Positions 32,998 to 43,311 are shown, counted from the stretch's first letter. The stretch is 64,000 nucleotides of DNA from Panopea generosa (GCA_029582155.1 CM055901.1:57100740-57164739); one strand, 5' to 3'. Translations and numbers: made by a program. The notes: generated from the sequence alone by a model not told the origin.

Positions 32998-33410
32998 GTA
33001 TGTCACATATATATATGAATAGTGAAATATAATATCAAGTATATCACATATATATATTAATAGTGAAATATTACATCAAATATGTCACATATATATTAAT
33101 AGTGAAATATAACATCAAGTATGTCACATATATATTAATAGTGAAATATAACATCAATTATGTCACATATATGTCGCATATATATATACAATGAAATATT
33201 ACATCAAGTATGTCACATATATATACAATGAAATATTACATCAAGTATGCCACATATATATTAAATAGTGAAATATTACATCAAGTATGTCACATATATG
33301 TATACAATGAAATATTACATCAAGTATGCCACATATATGTTCAATAGTAAAATATTACATCAAGTATGTCACATATATATTAATAGTCAAATATTACATC
33401 AAATCTTGCC
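32990..33410 (+). repeat. 39-41-bp array seeded at the exon B splice donor
   Basis: Units such as CATCAAGTATGTCACATATA, TATTAATAGTGAAATATTA. ATCAAG/A starts lie at 32993, 33034, 33075, 33114 and 33153, then on to about 33397 (about 10 units). The first unit overlaps the last codons and donor of exon B, so CAA|GTATGT or a close variant is repeated several times downstream. Confidence 0.9.
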
Positions 33411-33514
33411 AAAATTAATCAGTAATCCCAGTTATGGTAGCAATTGATGTGAGAGTGACTAGCACTCCAACCATTGACCACGTCACAGGAGTTGTTTGTC
33501 CAAATAAATAGTGT

Positions 33515-33975
33515 ACTGTTTACTTATTGAACTGCCATATGCCTTAGACTTTACATGAGAGAACAGACAGGTGAAGGTCAAGGTCATTCTTCAGAGGTAA
33601 TAGGAGTAATAGCATGTGTTGTTAGAGTTGGGAATATCTGTATCTCCAGGATTGGCTTGTAAAATCTAAGGGACCTGGTAGTTCAATTAAATTATTATCA
33701 ATCTTCATCAAGTCTCGATTAATTAGTCAATTTTATTGAACTACCATGTGACCTTAGATTTCCCATGCAATTTTAGAGCTGAACAACACATTACTCAAAT
33801 TGTATGTAGACAATCATCTTTTGTCTACCAAAATAATTGATTCCAAGTTGAAGTAAGATAAACATTTTTCTCTGTAAATACCTTTTTCCCTGAAACCAAA
33901 CACTGTAATGACCTTGACCTTCACCTATCTGTTCTCTCATGGGAAATCTAAGGTCACATGATAGTTCGGCCTCCC
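33515..33975. mobile_element. Compound foldback element
   Basis: The outer arm at about 33560-33600 (GAGAGAACAGACAGGTGAAG, GTCAAGGTCATT) pairs with the arm at 33905-33945 (AATGACCTTGACCTTCACCT, ATCTGTTCTCTC). An inner pair, AAATCTAAGGGACCTGGTAG near 33663 and CTACCATGTGACCTTAGATT near 33743, lies inside. The motif pair 'GAACTRCCATRTGRCCTTAG' plus 'CATGNGAGAACAGA' is used three times. No coding sense; likely a foldback or MITE-type element built from repeated subunits. Confidence 0.7.
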
Positions 33976-34430
33976 ATCATGTAACATCTGCTCAATATTT
34001 CCATTAGGCGTTTGCTTAATAGCAAAAAAAAATTTCAAATATTGAATGCATTGCACTCTGGTTTTGTTTAAGTATTTTATAATAGTCGAGCATGCTGTCT
34101 TACCAGCAGTTCTTGTGTTACCACTGATAAGAATGACAGTAAACAGTGTCCTAAATCTTATGAAAATATCAAATGAAATGTTTTTTTAAATGCTTATTTT
34201 ATATCCTACTTGAATTTGAAAGGGCAATTACTATTTAGTCTTGTCTGTTGGTTTTCACCACATGATGCAGTTCAGAAATCAAAACTTTGGTATTAAAGGT
34301 ATTTGGCTGATGGAAGGTCAAGGTCATTGCTACTAGAAAAAAGTGGGATCTGCTCCATACTTCCATATTTAAAAATATTTAAGTATTTTTAAAATGGATA
34401 CCAACCATTTATCATCATAAGTAAATAAAA
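33976..34430. other. No gene seen
   Basis: AT-rich. GGAAGGTCAAGGTCATTGCT near 34312 echoes the arm of the foldback element, so a fragment of it may continue here. Confidence 0.35.
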
Positions 34431-34431
34431 T

Positions 34432-34760
34432 CAGAATGGTTCGGTATATAAATCCACCAGCAATATTTTAATCTGAGTGGTAAGCTTGAAACAATATCCC
34501 CATTCTAAAAATAAACAACACTTTAATACTACTTGACGATTCCACGATATGTAAACCTGGATATGACGATCAAATCAAAATAAAATGATATCATGTGACT
34601 CGTTTGATATGTCACAAAATGTGTCGCAGTTGTAAGCGGGAGCTCCATGTAAATCTAACTTAAGTTTGAAAATCACTTTTCAATATATTATTTTGGCATG
34701 TTTCAATAGGTATTCTCATGGCAATACTGGTTCAGTGAGCATTATATATTGTTTGTTTAT
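34432..34760 (+). repeat. Dispersed repeat R1, copy 3
   Basis: Ordered blocks: GAATGGTTCGGTATATAAAT, CCACCAG, AGCTTGAAACAATATCCCCA, TTCTAAAAATAAACAACACT, TTAATACTACTTGACGATT, CACTTTTCAATATATTATTT TGGCATGTTTC, GGCAATACTGGTTCAGTGAG. Most similar to the copies at 1.96 and 55.5 kb. Confidence 0.7.
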
Positions 34761-35380
34761 AATGGCTTCAGATTAGTCTGATCCATGAGGCTTAACATAT
34801 TCAATACAATACAGTGATAACACAATTAGTATACATAACAGCAATTAAGTGCTCAAGTATACCGAGGCCCACATGGGCTTGTGTGTGCATAAATACATTT
34901 CAACAATTTCAAGTATTAGACAGACTGAACTTGGTCATAAAACAAAAACATCATATTTCTATATACATGTATATATATTTTACATAATTCATTATACAGT
35001 TATATAGGCATTATATAAGTTCTCAGCCAATTTTTTTTAAAATTTGAAAATATACTTCCTTTAAACGATTTTCATTGTGCGCGTTTTTTCTATATTTGAA
35101 TGTCTAGTAGCATATAGTAAGGATGATGGTTAATATAGTAGCCCCTTTGTTTCTGTATAAACAACAACACAAGTATAAGCACAGCACAATCCCCTCTGGT
35201 ATTGTTAACTTTTATTCCGATATTGTTCAATACCTACTGAAGCAGTTGTGTAGTTATAATGCATCCCTTTTGAATGCTGGAATCTGCGAGTTCGATCAGA
35301 TGGAGATTTTAGATATTTTGCTCACAGCTTCCGTGCGTTACTAACAGCATTAGATTTAAGAAGAAATATTTTGAACCTGA
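34761..35380. other. No confident gene; 73-codon frame
   Basis: A plus-strand frame at 35123-35344 (VNFYSDIVQYLLKQLCSYNA is its middle) overlaps a tRNA-like GCTGGAATCTGCGAGTTCGA at about 35275, so part of it may be a decayed SINE head. Otherwise AT-rich. Confidence 0.3.
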
Positions 35381-35680
35381 TTTGGTTCAGTATTTAGTAT
35401 AATGTGACTGACTGATAAAATGGCTTGCTCAAGAACACAACTTGTAGCCTTGGCTGAGGATCAAACTCACAACCCTGATCCTGAGTCCAATGCTGTACCA
35501 CTGAACAACATGCTCTGCATATTAGTATAATGTGAGTGGGTGGGGTTTAATTATACAATGTATCTGTGACATAGTATTTCAGTATATTATAGTACTTCGA
35601 TTTCTGTCTCAAGTAGACACTGTCATGTGAGTGCAACTCTGTTTGAAGAGACACTAAACCAATATCATTTTAGTACAATG
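35381..35680 (+). mobile_element. S1 SINE 3' portion, split by a nested SINE
   Basis: S1 text (TCAGTATTTAGTATAATGTG, then after the insert AGTATAATGTGAGTGGGTGG, CTGTCTCAAGTAGACACTGT, CATGTGAGTG, GAAGAGACACTAAACC) is interrupted at 35408-35521. The head half is not found upstream, so the host copy is 5'-truncated. Confidence 0.75.
35408..35521 (-). mobile_element. Short S4-head SINE nested in S1, 14-bp target duplication
   Basis: TTAGTATAATGTGA occurs at 35394-35407 and again at 35522-35535, an exact 14-bp duplication of S1 sequence. Between them on the minus strand: CAGAGCATGTTGTTCAGTGG TACAGCATTGGACTC (A-box region), GGGTTGTGAGTTTGATCCTC (B box), TCTTGAGCAAGCCATTTTAT. It ends there, lacking the S4 3' domain. 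A complete duplication around a copy without the usual 3' tail suggests either a short family or an internally primed insertion. Confidence 0.8.
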
Positions 35681-35819
35681 AAGTTCTGGTCCTTTTATAA
35701 CTATTGATAATCTTCTGTTTCACACTTGTTTTAAAGGGACTTGACCCAATGTTGAAATTAGTTTTACTATGTTAACAGATTAAATAAATGTTTACACTTA
35801 GTTTATACTAATTTATTTT

Positions 35820-35968
35820 AGCGTAATTGTGAAGAAAGCTCAAAACTTATGCAAACCGCTCTTGAGTCTGCTTCCTGGATACAACCAGTACTGAGTGTTG
35901 TATTTTGAGAGGCAACAACCTCTGGTGTGAGCGGCCAACATTCTATCTACTTCAAGTACTGCCCTGCT
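35820..35968 (-). mobile_element. S4-tailed SINE with a third head type
   Basis: Minus-strand order: a tRNA-like start GCAGTACTTGAAGTAGATAG, ATGTTGGCCGCTCACACCAG, AGGTTGTTGCC (B-box region damaged), CAGTACTGGTTGTATCCAGG, AAGCAGACTCAAGAGCGG, AAGTTTTGAGCTTTCTTCAC, AATTACGCTAAAATAAATT. The tail matches the S4 layout (ACTGGTT...CAGGAAG...AAGTTTTGAG/GTTGTAAT...TTCACAAT) but the head differs. Confidence 0.65.
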
Positions 35969-36164
35969 TAATTTGTTTTCACTTATAAACCTACAACTAT
36001 ACCAGTATCAGAAACTTTGTAGACAGTTTATATTCATAAAATTCAGTGCATCAAACAAATGTTTAGATTATGAGTGAAATAAAACCCTTAACATTGATGA
36101 AATCAAGATCTGTCTGAAATTATCACAAATTTGAATAAAAGGAATACCTTTTAAGCCAATTTTC

Positions 36165-37404
36165 GAGATTATGATACCCTTATCAGAGTTAATAATGCCC
36201 TTACCAGAGATAATGATGCCCTTTGCCATGATTATGATGCCCTTACCAGAGTTAATGATGCCCTTACCAGAAATAATGATGCCCTAACCAGAGATTATGA
36301 TGCCCTTTGCCATGATTATGATGCCCTTACCAGAGTTAATGATGCCCTTACCAGAAATAATGATGCCCTAACCAGAGATAATGATGCCCTTACCAGAGGT
36401 AATGGTGCCCTTACCAGAGTTAATGATGCCCTTACCAGAGATTATTATGCCCTTACCCAAGATTATGATGCCCTTACCAGAGTTAATGATGCCCTTACCA
36501 GAGATTATGATGCCCTTACCAGAGTTAATGATGCCCTTACCAGATATTATGATGCCATTACCCAAGATTATGATGCCCTTACCAGAGTTAATGATGCCCT
36601 TAACAGAGATTATGATGCCTTTACCAGAGTTTATAATGCCCTTACCAGAGATTATGATGCCCTTACCAGAGTTAATGATGCCCTTACCAGGGATTATGAT
36701 GCCCTTACCAGAGGTAATGGTGCCCTTACCAGAGATTATGATGCCCTTACCAGAGTTAATGATGCCCTTACTAGAGATTATGTTGCCCTTACCAGAGTTA
36801 ATGATGCCCTTACCCAAATTATGATGTCCTTACTCAGGATTATGATGCCCTTACCAGAGATAATGATGCCCTTACTCAAGATTATGATGCCCTTACCAGA
36901 GATTATGATGCCCTTACTCAAGATTATGATGCTCTTACCAGAGATTATGATGCCCTTACCAGAGATTATGATGCCCTTTCCCAAGATTATGATGCCCTTA
37001 CCAGAGTGAATGAAGCCTTTACCCAAGATTATGATGCCCTTACCAGAGTTAATGAAGCCTTTACCCAAGATTATGATGCCCTTACCAGAGTTAATGATGC
37101 CCTTACCAGAGATAATGATGCCCTTACTCAAGATTATGATGCCCTTACCAGAAATTATGATGCCCTTACCTAAGATTGAGATGCCCTTATCAGAGATTAT
37201 GATGCCCTTACCAGAGTTAATGATGCCCTTACCAGATATTATGATGCCCTTACCAGAGTTAATGATGCCCTTACCCGAGATTATGATGCCCTTACCAGAG
37301 ATTATGATTCCCTTACACAAGATTATTATGCCCTTACCAGAGATTATGATGCCCTTACCAGAGTTAATGATGCCCATACTAGATATTATGATGCCCTTTT
37401 TCCT
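36165..37404 (+). repeat. 21-bp minisatellite, about 59 units
   Basis: Unit ATGATGCCCTTACCAGAGATT, with GTTA, AAGA and CAAGATT variants alternating. An 84-bp (four-unit) higher-order block marked by GCCCTTTGCCATG occurs at 36218 and 36302. Both strands are open over hundreds of bases (MPLPEIM on plus, GKGIIIS on minus). These frames are consequences of the stop-free 21-bp unit. The array ends only about 18 bp before the DNA transposon. Confidence 0.95.
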
Positions 37405-37421
37405 TGATTAGAAATGAAAAT

Positions 37422-37594
37422 AAGGGTCTGAATATTCATTGTAAGTTTTTGCATAATAGGCCATGAGCTAAACAAAAAATTGGTACCATTTTCCTGGCAA
37501 ATTCCCCCTATGATTTTTTGAAAGATATATATCTCTACACTAAAAAAAATCTGGGGGGCCATATCTCGGACACAGCTTAATGTCTAAAAATGAG
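37422..37594 (+). repeat. Left terminal inverted repeat of the transposon
   Basis: Begins AAGGGTCT and runs to CACAGCTTAATGTCTAAAAA TGAG. About 75-80 percent similar by eye to the right end. The outermost part is shortened relative to the right end. Confidence 0.75.
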
Positions 37595-38455
37595 CAATTC
37601 CAAAATGGCTTCCAAAATGGCCGCCAATTTCTTAAAAAATGTCATTATCTATAATATACACCCGATCTTCAAATTTTGACTGCATAAATGTATGTGTTTT
37701 AAGTTTCTTATCACATTAATGTATGATAATTGTAATGTTCTTCATTAAAACATACTCTGTTGAAAAATAAATGGATTTTTGTTATTAAAAACTAAAAACA
37801 TCAACACCAAGAACACATTTTTGCATTAAAATTGTATAAATTTTATGTTTTTGTATGTTAGATGGTATATGTCATAATATTTTAATCAGATATGATATAA
37901 GGTTAAAAGGGAACTATAGATTTTATCAAAATTAGGTGTTAAACTCTTTATTTTTGTGAATTACAGCAAAATAAAAGTGGGTGGGGTAAACTGCACAAAT
38001 TACTCATAATTCATATACATATATTGGTTAATCATGTTTAACATTTATTTCTAACGAAATTTATTCATGAACACTAAAAATTGATGATACAGGGCTACAA
38101 GACAATACTAGATGTAAAATATTCAAACTCCATACATTGTGCTTATTAACACTTTGTAAAAGTTAACCTCTGTGGAAACCCTTAACCCGGTTTGAACAAT
38201 CTTGATAAAGGACTATCAATGAATTGACATACAACATCACTTTCAGAAGATTTAAAAAAGCTATATTTACCTATGGCATTCTCATATTTACTATAAAAGT
38301 GTTTTTAATACAAGGCCTCGGTAGACCCCAGTCCATTTATTAGAATAAAGAAAACTCTATCATAGGGATAATCTATAGGAAAAATTAATATGAAAACATT
38401 TGACCTACGTTCTTGAGTTGAAGCTTTTTGAAATTCACATTTTCATTTTTTCTAA

Positions 38456-38762
38456 TCGAAGTGGTAGTCTAGTTATAGAGCTTTTGCCTCGCATGTGGTA
38501 GGTCATGGGATCGATCCCCGGTCGGGTCACACCAAAGATTTAAAATGGTACTAGAATAATTCTCACTTGGCACTCATCACATCAGAATAAGTCTGGTCGA
38601 CCTGTTGCCAGTATCTTGTGACTGAGTGGTTATCATACCATATGTCTGTGACATTTTATTTCAGTGTGACAACGCTTAGAACATTGTCTGATTCAAGTAG
38701 ACACCATCTCGATATGACTGAAACAATTTTGAAAGGGACACTTAACACCATACAACATTAAT
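38456..38762 (+). mobile_element. S1-family SINE inside the DNA transposon
   Basis: Head GTCTAGTTATAGAGCTTTTG, CCTCGCATGTGGTAGGTCAT, GGGATCGATCCCCGGTCGGG (B box), CACACCAAAGATTTAAAATG, GTCTGGTCGACCTGTTGCCA, GTGACTGAGTGG, CAAGTAGACACCATCTCGAT, and end CACTTAACACCATACAAC. The transposon was therefore already present when S1 was active. Confidence 0.85.
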
Positions 38763-38809
38763 CCTTTCTCTACTACCCCTGCTGGTCCCTTATTGACATT
38801 TATTCCTCT

Positions 38810-39305
38810 TTAAAGGACTCAGTCTCAATTATTATGACTTAACAATGCTCAAGATCTTAAGATGATACTTTTGAAAATCCACAATTCCATCCCTTTTTAG
38901 ACCCCTGCTGAAACTTAATGGAAATCATAAGATCACTGATAAAGGACCCAGTTCCAACTGTTATTACTTAACAATAGAGATCTCAAGATGAATAAGATAT
39001 AATTCCAAAAATAGATCAGAAAAGCATTCAGCTCCATACGTATCTAACTAACATGTCAAAATATCAACACTTTCGTTGGTTATATTTTGCTGCATGCATG
39101 CCAATCCCTGGTCTGTATTTAACTGATTATGCTTTTTAAAGAAATACACTTTTTATAGCAGGGTGAAGATATATGCACTCAATCCCTTAACTACAGTGTG
39201 TATATTCTAATAAAACCAAACGTCCATAGCAGGATAAGGGTTAAAGGACACAGTAGTCCCAATTGTTATGATTAAACAATGATCTACTCATAAGATGATC
39301 AAAAT
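38810..39305 (+). repeat. Internal repeats in the transposon
   Basis: AAAGGACTCAGTCTCAATTA TTATGACTTAACAATG recurs in similar form at about 38813, 38943 and 39243, each followed by an AAGATGAT-like segment. These may be subterminal binding-site-like repeats or simply an old duplication. They lie about 1.4-1.9 kb from the left end. Confidence 0.55.
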
Positions 39306-39434
39306 AAATCCCTTTTCTGGGGCCCCAATGAGTCCTAACCCTTTCATTTACACAAACTTGAAACCTCTATTCATAGGGATATCTATACTGAATAAAAACG
39401 AATTTGGCTGGTCGATTATAGAAACTTTATTAAA

Positions 39435-39707
39435 TTAAGATTTTCGTGGCCAGAGCCTATGATCATGGCATAAATAAACCTGAGAGATACTTATTGCAAA
39501 AATCAAAGCCAGGTATTGCACTTTCCAAGAAGAATATTGTTGAAATTTTGAATAAGAAAACAACTGGTAAACCTCTGGGATGGGTCCAGTCTTGGCATGA
39601 GGGTCTTGATTTGAACAAACTTCGCGTAAGAACGCTTCCCTTAAAATTTGGTGAAAACCTATCGAGCAGTATCTGAGGAGTGATTTATAGAAATTGTTGA
39701 CAGACAT
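39435..39707 (+). pseudogene. Transposon coding remnant, 5' part
   Basis: A plus-strand frame over 39446-39676 contains MARAYDHGINKPERYLLQKS, KPGIALSKKNIVEILNKKTT and LGWVQSWHEGLDLNKLRVRT. Basic, no membrane segment, unrecognised on its own. A minus-strand frame across the same bases is a shadow. Its position upstream of the 40.3-41.7 kb remnants and on the same strand suggests it belongs to the same transposon gene or to a second transposon gene. Confidence 0.45.
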
Positions 39708-40282
39708 TCGAGCTAATAGGTATTTAAATGATCTTTAGCCATATAAAAGCATCTTTTAAGTGATTAGAAACAGTTCCAATTTTTTTCATCTATTTTTCAA
39801 CTGTCAAAAAAAACAAACTTATCCTACCTAAACCCAAGGCATTTAAATACCCATTCAGACATGTGGACAGACAGACAGATGTATGGACGAAAAGAGATCC
39901 TGCTAGCTAATTAATGACTTATCAATATTGATCTTGAAGCACATATCATTCAAAAGGATGACAATTTAGACTAAGAAATATACTTGAGAATAAATGGTTG
40001 TGCTCTTTTATCAACAGCTACAGCAATATCTACTGCCATTGTAATGATCTTTTAAGTGATACGGAAAGGGATGAGAATGCTTTAATATGCTTCAACATAT
40101 TAAGAATACAATCTTTTGAAAGAAAATCCATATGATTAGTTTTACGACATATTGCGAAGGAAACACCTAAATATATTTGGTAGCTATCAGAAAACAAATT
40201 AAAATAATTTTGTAAAGAATGCATTCTAGAGGTTTGTTAACCAGTTACTTAAAAAAATGGTTTGGTAGCATCTAGCTGACAT

Positions 40283-41660
40283 TTGGTTGTGAAGGAAGTA
40301 CTTCAAAATCCACTAGGACCATTAACCTTGGCATTGGCTAACTGTCATGGTATCCTCAAGAAAACAAATAAATCTGCACTTGCAAGGAACATGTCCAATA
40401 GACCAGTATGTGTTAGTGATGCTATGATGATTGTCAACAAAGTAAGTGTTGAGAACCTAACGTTTTGAGATCTGTCCAAAAGCACATTTGATACTGCAAT
40501 GCAAGAATAGCTTAAGAATTAGTGTGGTATTTGATGTAAACTATAATGCAGAGAGGAATAATAGAAGCTTGGATAGTGGATTGTGGATCTGTAATACCAA
40601 AAAAGGACAACCAATTCAGCAATAGAGATGCCTCTAAGGTTTTCCAGAAGGCAAGACAGCATTTACCAATTTTCTTGTTGGTATTTGGAAGGTCCCGTAC
40701 TACCTTGCCGTTCTATGTGACAAAAAGATGTTTGCAACATCAGAAAACAAATGTTATAAACTAACGCATGATACTGTTTGTCATGTGGAAGAGTTGGCAT
40801 CTTCACACGAAAAACTGAAACTCGCATTCTGCTAAATGCTGCTAGATGCCAGTCAACACTTTAACTCCATTGCCATTGAATCAGAAAATGTGTTTATACT
40901 ATGTCTGGCACTTTACAGGGAGATCAAGCATATATTTATCAGATGTAGGACCAAGAATAGACAGCGATACAGAGATATATGGAAACTCTCGTAGTGATAA
41001 TGGAAGTTTTTCAAGCATTTACCAGATGTGACCCAGTTTGTGCCTTCAATGGTCATGGAAAGGTGTCTGCAATTAGATTTGTTATGAAGTCCAGTGTATT
41101 GTAATCAGCTATGTTAAAGTTAGGTGAAGAAAGGATTGTACTACTTTGCGAGCTGATTGCATCTCTCCAAGACTTCAAATGTAGGATATATGCTTCAAAG
41201 GGTACTGATACTAAAGTGAATAGCTTGTGCAACAAGATGTTTCGGGTTTAATATCTAAGTGTTGAATTAGGAAAACTGCCACCCTGTGAAGGCACATTGT
41301 ATCTCCACTCATTGCGAGCAAATTATCAGACATCTGGCGTAGAAGCCTAATAAACTTTACTGAAATTCAAGTCCAAAAGATCACGGATGGTTCATGGAAG
41401 ATGGTTAGTTGGAAGCTAAATGGATGAAGTGATATTCTGCTACACAGGTTGTTATAGAATTCATGTCTCCTGCAACTACGCTAGATTATGTTAATAACCA
41501 ACATTTCATTGTCTGTTAAAAGCATTAAAATGCTCATCCGTTTGCAAAATAAGATTTTTGAAACGTAACATAGAGAAAGCTCTGATGGAGAGAATGGCAG
41601 TAATGATGACATGTTCACTATCCAACTACTTCTTGTAGCAACGGAAATGTACAGAATGGA
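40283..41660 (+). pseudogene. Transposon coding remnant with GCD...GHGK and LPPC...LRANYQ motifs
   Basis: Separate plus-strand pieces show text I recall from a large class of uncharacterised transposon proteins of molluscs, cnidarians and fish. They are a SQHFNSIAIESENVFILCLA region with IKHIFIRCRTKNRQRYRDI (about 40.86-40.98 kb), CDPVCAFNGHGKVSAIRFVM (about 41.03 kb), LLCELIASLQDFKCRIYASK with TKVNSLCNKMF (about 41.14-41.25 kb), LPPCEGTLYLHSLRANYQT (about 41.27-41.33 kb) and a Gly-Trp-Phe...LEAKWM region (about 41.38-41.42 kb). In intact relatives the order 'EADTR ... SEDTDV ... GCD..SAF.GKGK' resembles the acidic clusters and helix-hairpin-helix of PIN/FEN-type nucleases; that is inference. 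The copy is broken many times and cannot be functional. Confidence 0.6.
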
Positions 41661-41867
41661 TTAGATTGACATAGTGTTTTATTACAGTATAAGATTATGT
41701 TACTTTGGAGTTCAAATTGCCTGAAACAGAAGTTTATTTTGTGTAAAATATTCCTAAAAAAAAAACATTCAATATTTTGAGAGTGTACCTATATGTATCG
41801 TCATTCTTATTATGTTATATGGAAGTCATTAGCAGGCATGTATGATTTAAATTACAGTTCATATGAT

Positions 41868-42330
41868 CAATTTAAACTTGATAATTAAACTTAAAAAAAA
41901 AATGAATAAATTCTACTTGTAAATGTTACGTTTTACATTTTTGTAACGTATTTTATGTTAAATAAAGTTATAAAAATTTGTTTGTATTGTACTAAAATGT
42001 GTCCACAGAACATTTATAAAAACATTATAACGAGACGATTCCATTTGGGTGTTAAAATGAATCAAAGTTTTCAGGAATTTAATCTGATCCAATTTAAAAT
42101 TGATAATTAATTTTTAAAGAAGTGAACAAATACTACTTGTAAATGTTACATTTCACATTTTTTGTAACGTATTTTATGTTATATAAAGTTATAAAAATGT
42201 GTTTGTATTGTAGTAACATGTGTCCACAGAACATTTTATAAAAGCATTTGGATGAGAAGAAACCATTTAGGTGTTAATATGAATCAAAGCCTGCAGGAAT
42301 TTGTTCTGATATTTCAAGATGATTTTTGGA
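41868..42330 (+). repeat. 220-bp tandem duplication in the transposon's 3' region
   Basis: Blocks CTACTTGTAAATGTTAC, TTTTGTAACGTATTTTATGT, TAAAGTTATAAAAATTTGTT, ATGTGTCCACAGAACATTT and GGTGTTAAAATGAATCAAAG occur at 41913-42070 and again, shifted 220 bp, at 42133-42295. GTAACGTA-type words also recur at 42361, 42538 and 42560, so this subterminal zone is enriched in a TGTAACGTA word. Confidence 0.85.
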
Positions 42331-42753
42331 TCGATTATATAACTGTTTTTATCAGAGGAATGTAACGTAAATATTGTTTAGAAGAAATGACTACTAATAA
42401 TAAATTACATATTTTAAACTTATCTGATACAGTTATGTTTTATTATGTATTTTTGTTTATGTTAAATTTATACTTTATAAACAAATCTAGGAAGGGATTT
42501 CAATAGAAATATCGGAAATCAATATTACTTCTAAAAAGTAACGTCAAATGTAATTGTAACGTAAAAATACAAACTGATTTCAAAATAATTGCTAAATGTG
42601 GTATTCTATATCAGATGAACACTTCTGCTCTTGTTTAAACACCATTGGATAACACATATAACAATTATTCACTGCACTAATGCAACTGTTTTGTATACAA
42701 AAAATACGAAATTATTTGTAATGATTTTAATGAAAATACAGTTACCATAGAAA

Positions 42754-42965
42754 CTCATTAAAATCAGACACTAAGCTGTGCCTCAGAGGTGGCCCCCTGA
42801 CTTTTTCATATACCACAGACATGTATCTATTCAAAAAATAGTATAGCAATTTGCCAGTCTGATTGGTACCAATTTGTAAAATTTTGGGTCTTAGCTCACG
42901 GCCTATAAAGCAATTTCAGAAAAAAATGTTAAATGCAAATTCATGAAAATTGCCATTAGACCCTT
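42754..42965 (-). repeat. Right terminal inverted repeat of the transposon
   Basis: On the minus strand begins AAGGGTCTAATGGCAATTTT, continues CATGAATTTGCATTTAAC, TAGGCCGTGAGCTAAGACCC, AAAATTTTACAAATTGGTAC and GGGGGCCACC, and ends near CACAGCTTAGTGTC. The fuller of the two ends. Confidence 0.75.
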
Positions 42966-43305
42966 TAAATCTTTTGATATGTAAGTTCTTTCAGATGGCC
43001 TAAATTGTTAAATCCTTCATTGTTGAATAATGAGAAATGAGTGCGTTCTGCCTACAGATATAATGTAACATAAAATAAAATACAATTCACTTTTCATTCC
43101 ATTATGAAATGTTCATGATTTTGTGTAAACTTGTTTTAAAAAACCTGCTGTCAATGAATAGCTAATATTTAACTTGAAAAGAAGTACAAAATGACACGAT
43201 GTGTGTTTTGTAAATTTGATAATGTATTATGTTAATTTTTTTCAAGGAGGGTGTTGTGGAAATAATCACTTAGGTAATGTCAAACATGTTTTAAGTTGGT
43301 ACCAA
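42966..43305. other. No gene seen
   Basis: AT-rich DNA between the transposon end and dispersed block P. Nothing recognised. Confidence 0.4.
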
Positions 43306-43311
43306 ACTAAC

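Larger units (their letters stand above)
37422..42965 (+). mobile_element. Decayed DNA transposon with long terminal inverted repeats
   Basis: The left end (37422-37594) and right end (42754-42965) are inverted relatives. Shared landmarks, left versus right on the minus strand, are AAGGGTCT, TAGGCCATGAGCTAA / TAGGCCGTGAGCTAA, ATTGGTACCA, CTGGCAAATT, GATTTTTTGAA-like text, GGGGGCCA, and CACAGCTTAATGTCT / CACAGCTTAGTGTCT. The left end lacks about 25 bp near its tip. Inside are coding remnants on the plus strand (39.4-41.7 kb), internal repeats (38.8-39.3 kb; 220-bp tandem at 41.87-42.33 kb) and one S1 SINE. About 5.5 kb, which excludes a Polinton by size and by the absence of capsid or polymerase text. 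Superfamily not assigned. Clean target duplication not found. Dead, with many breaks. Confidence 0.75.

Noticed and set aside
36368-37411. Frames of 133-199 codons rich in MPLPEI or GKGIIIS
   Set aside because: Shadows of the 21-bp minisatellite; open on both strands at once, with no flanking coding sequence.
37422-42965. A Polinton or other virus-like element
   Set aside because: Long inverted ends suggested it, but the size is about 5.5 kb and I saw no polymerase, integrase, ATPase or capsid-like text.
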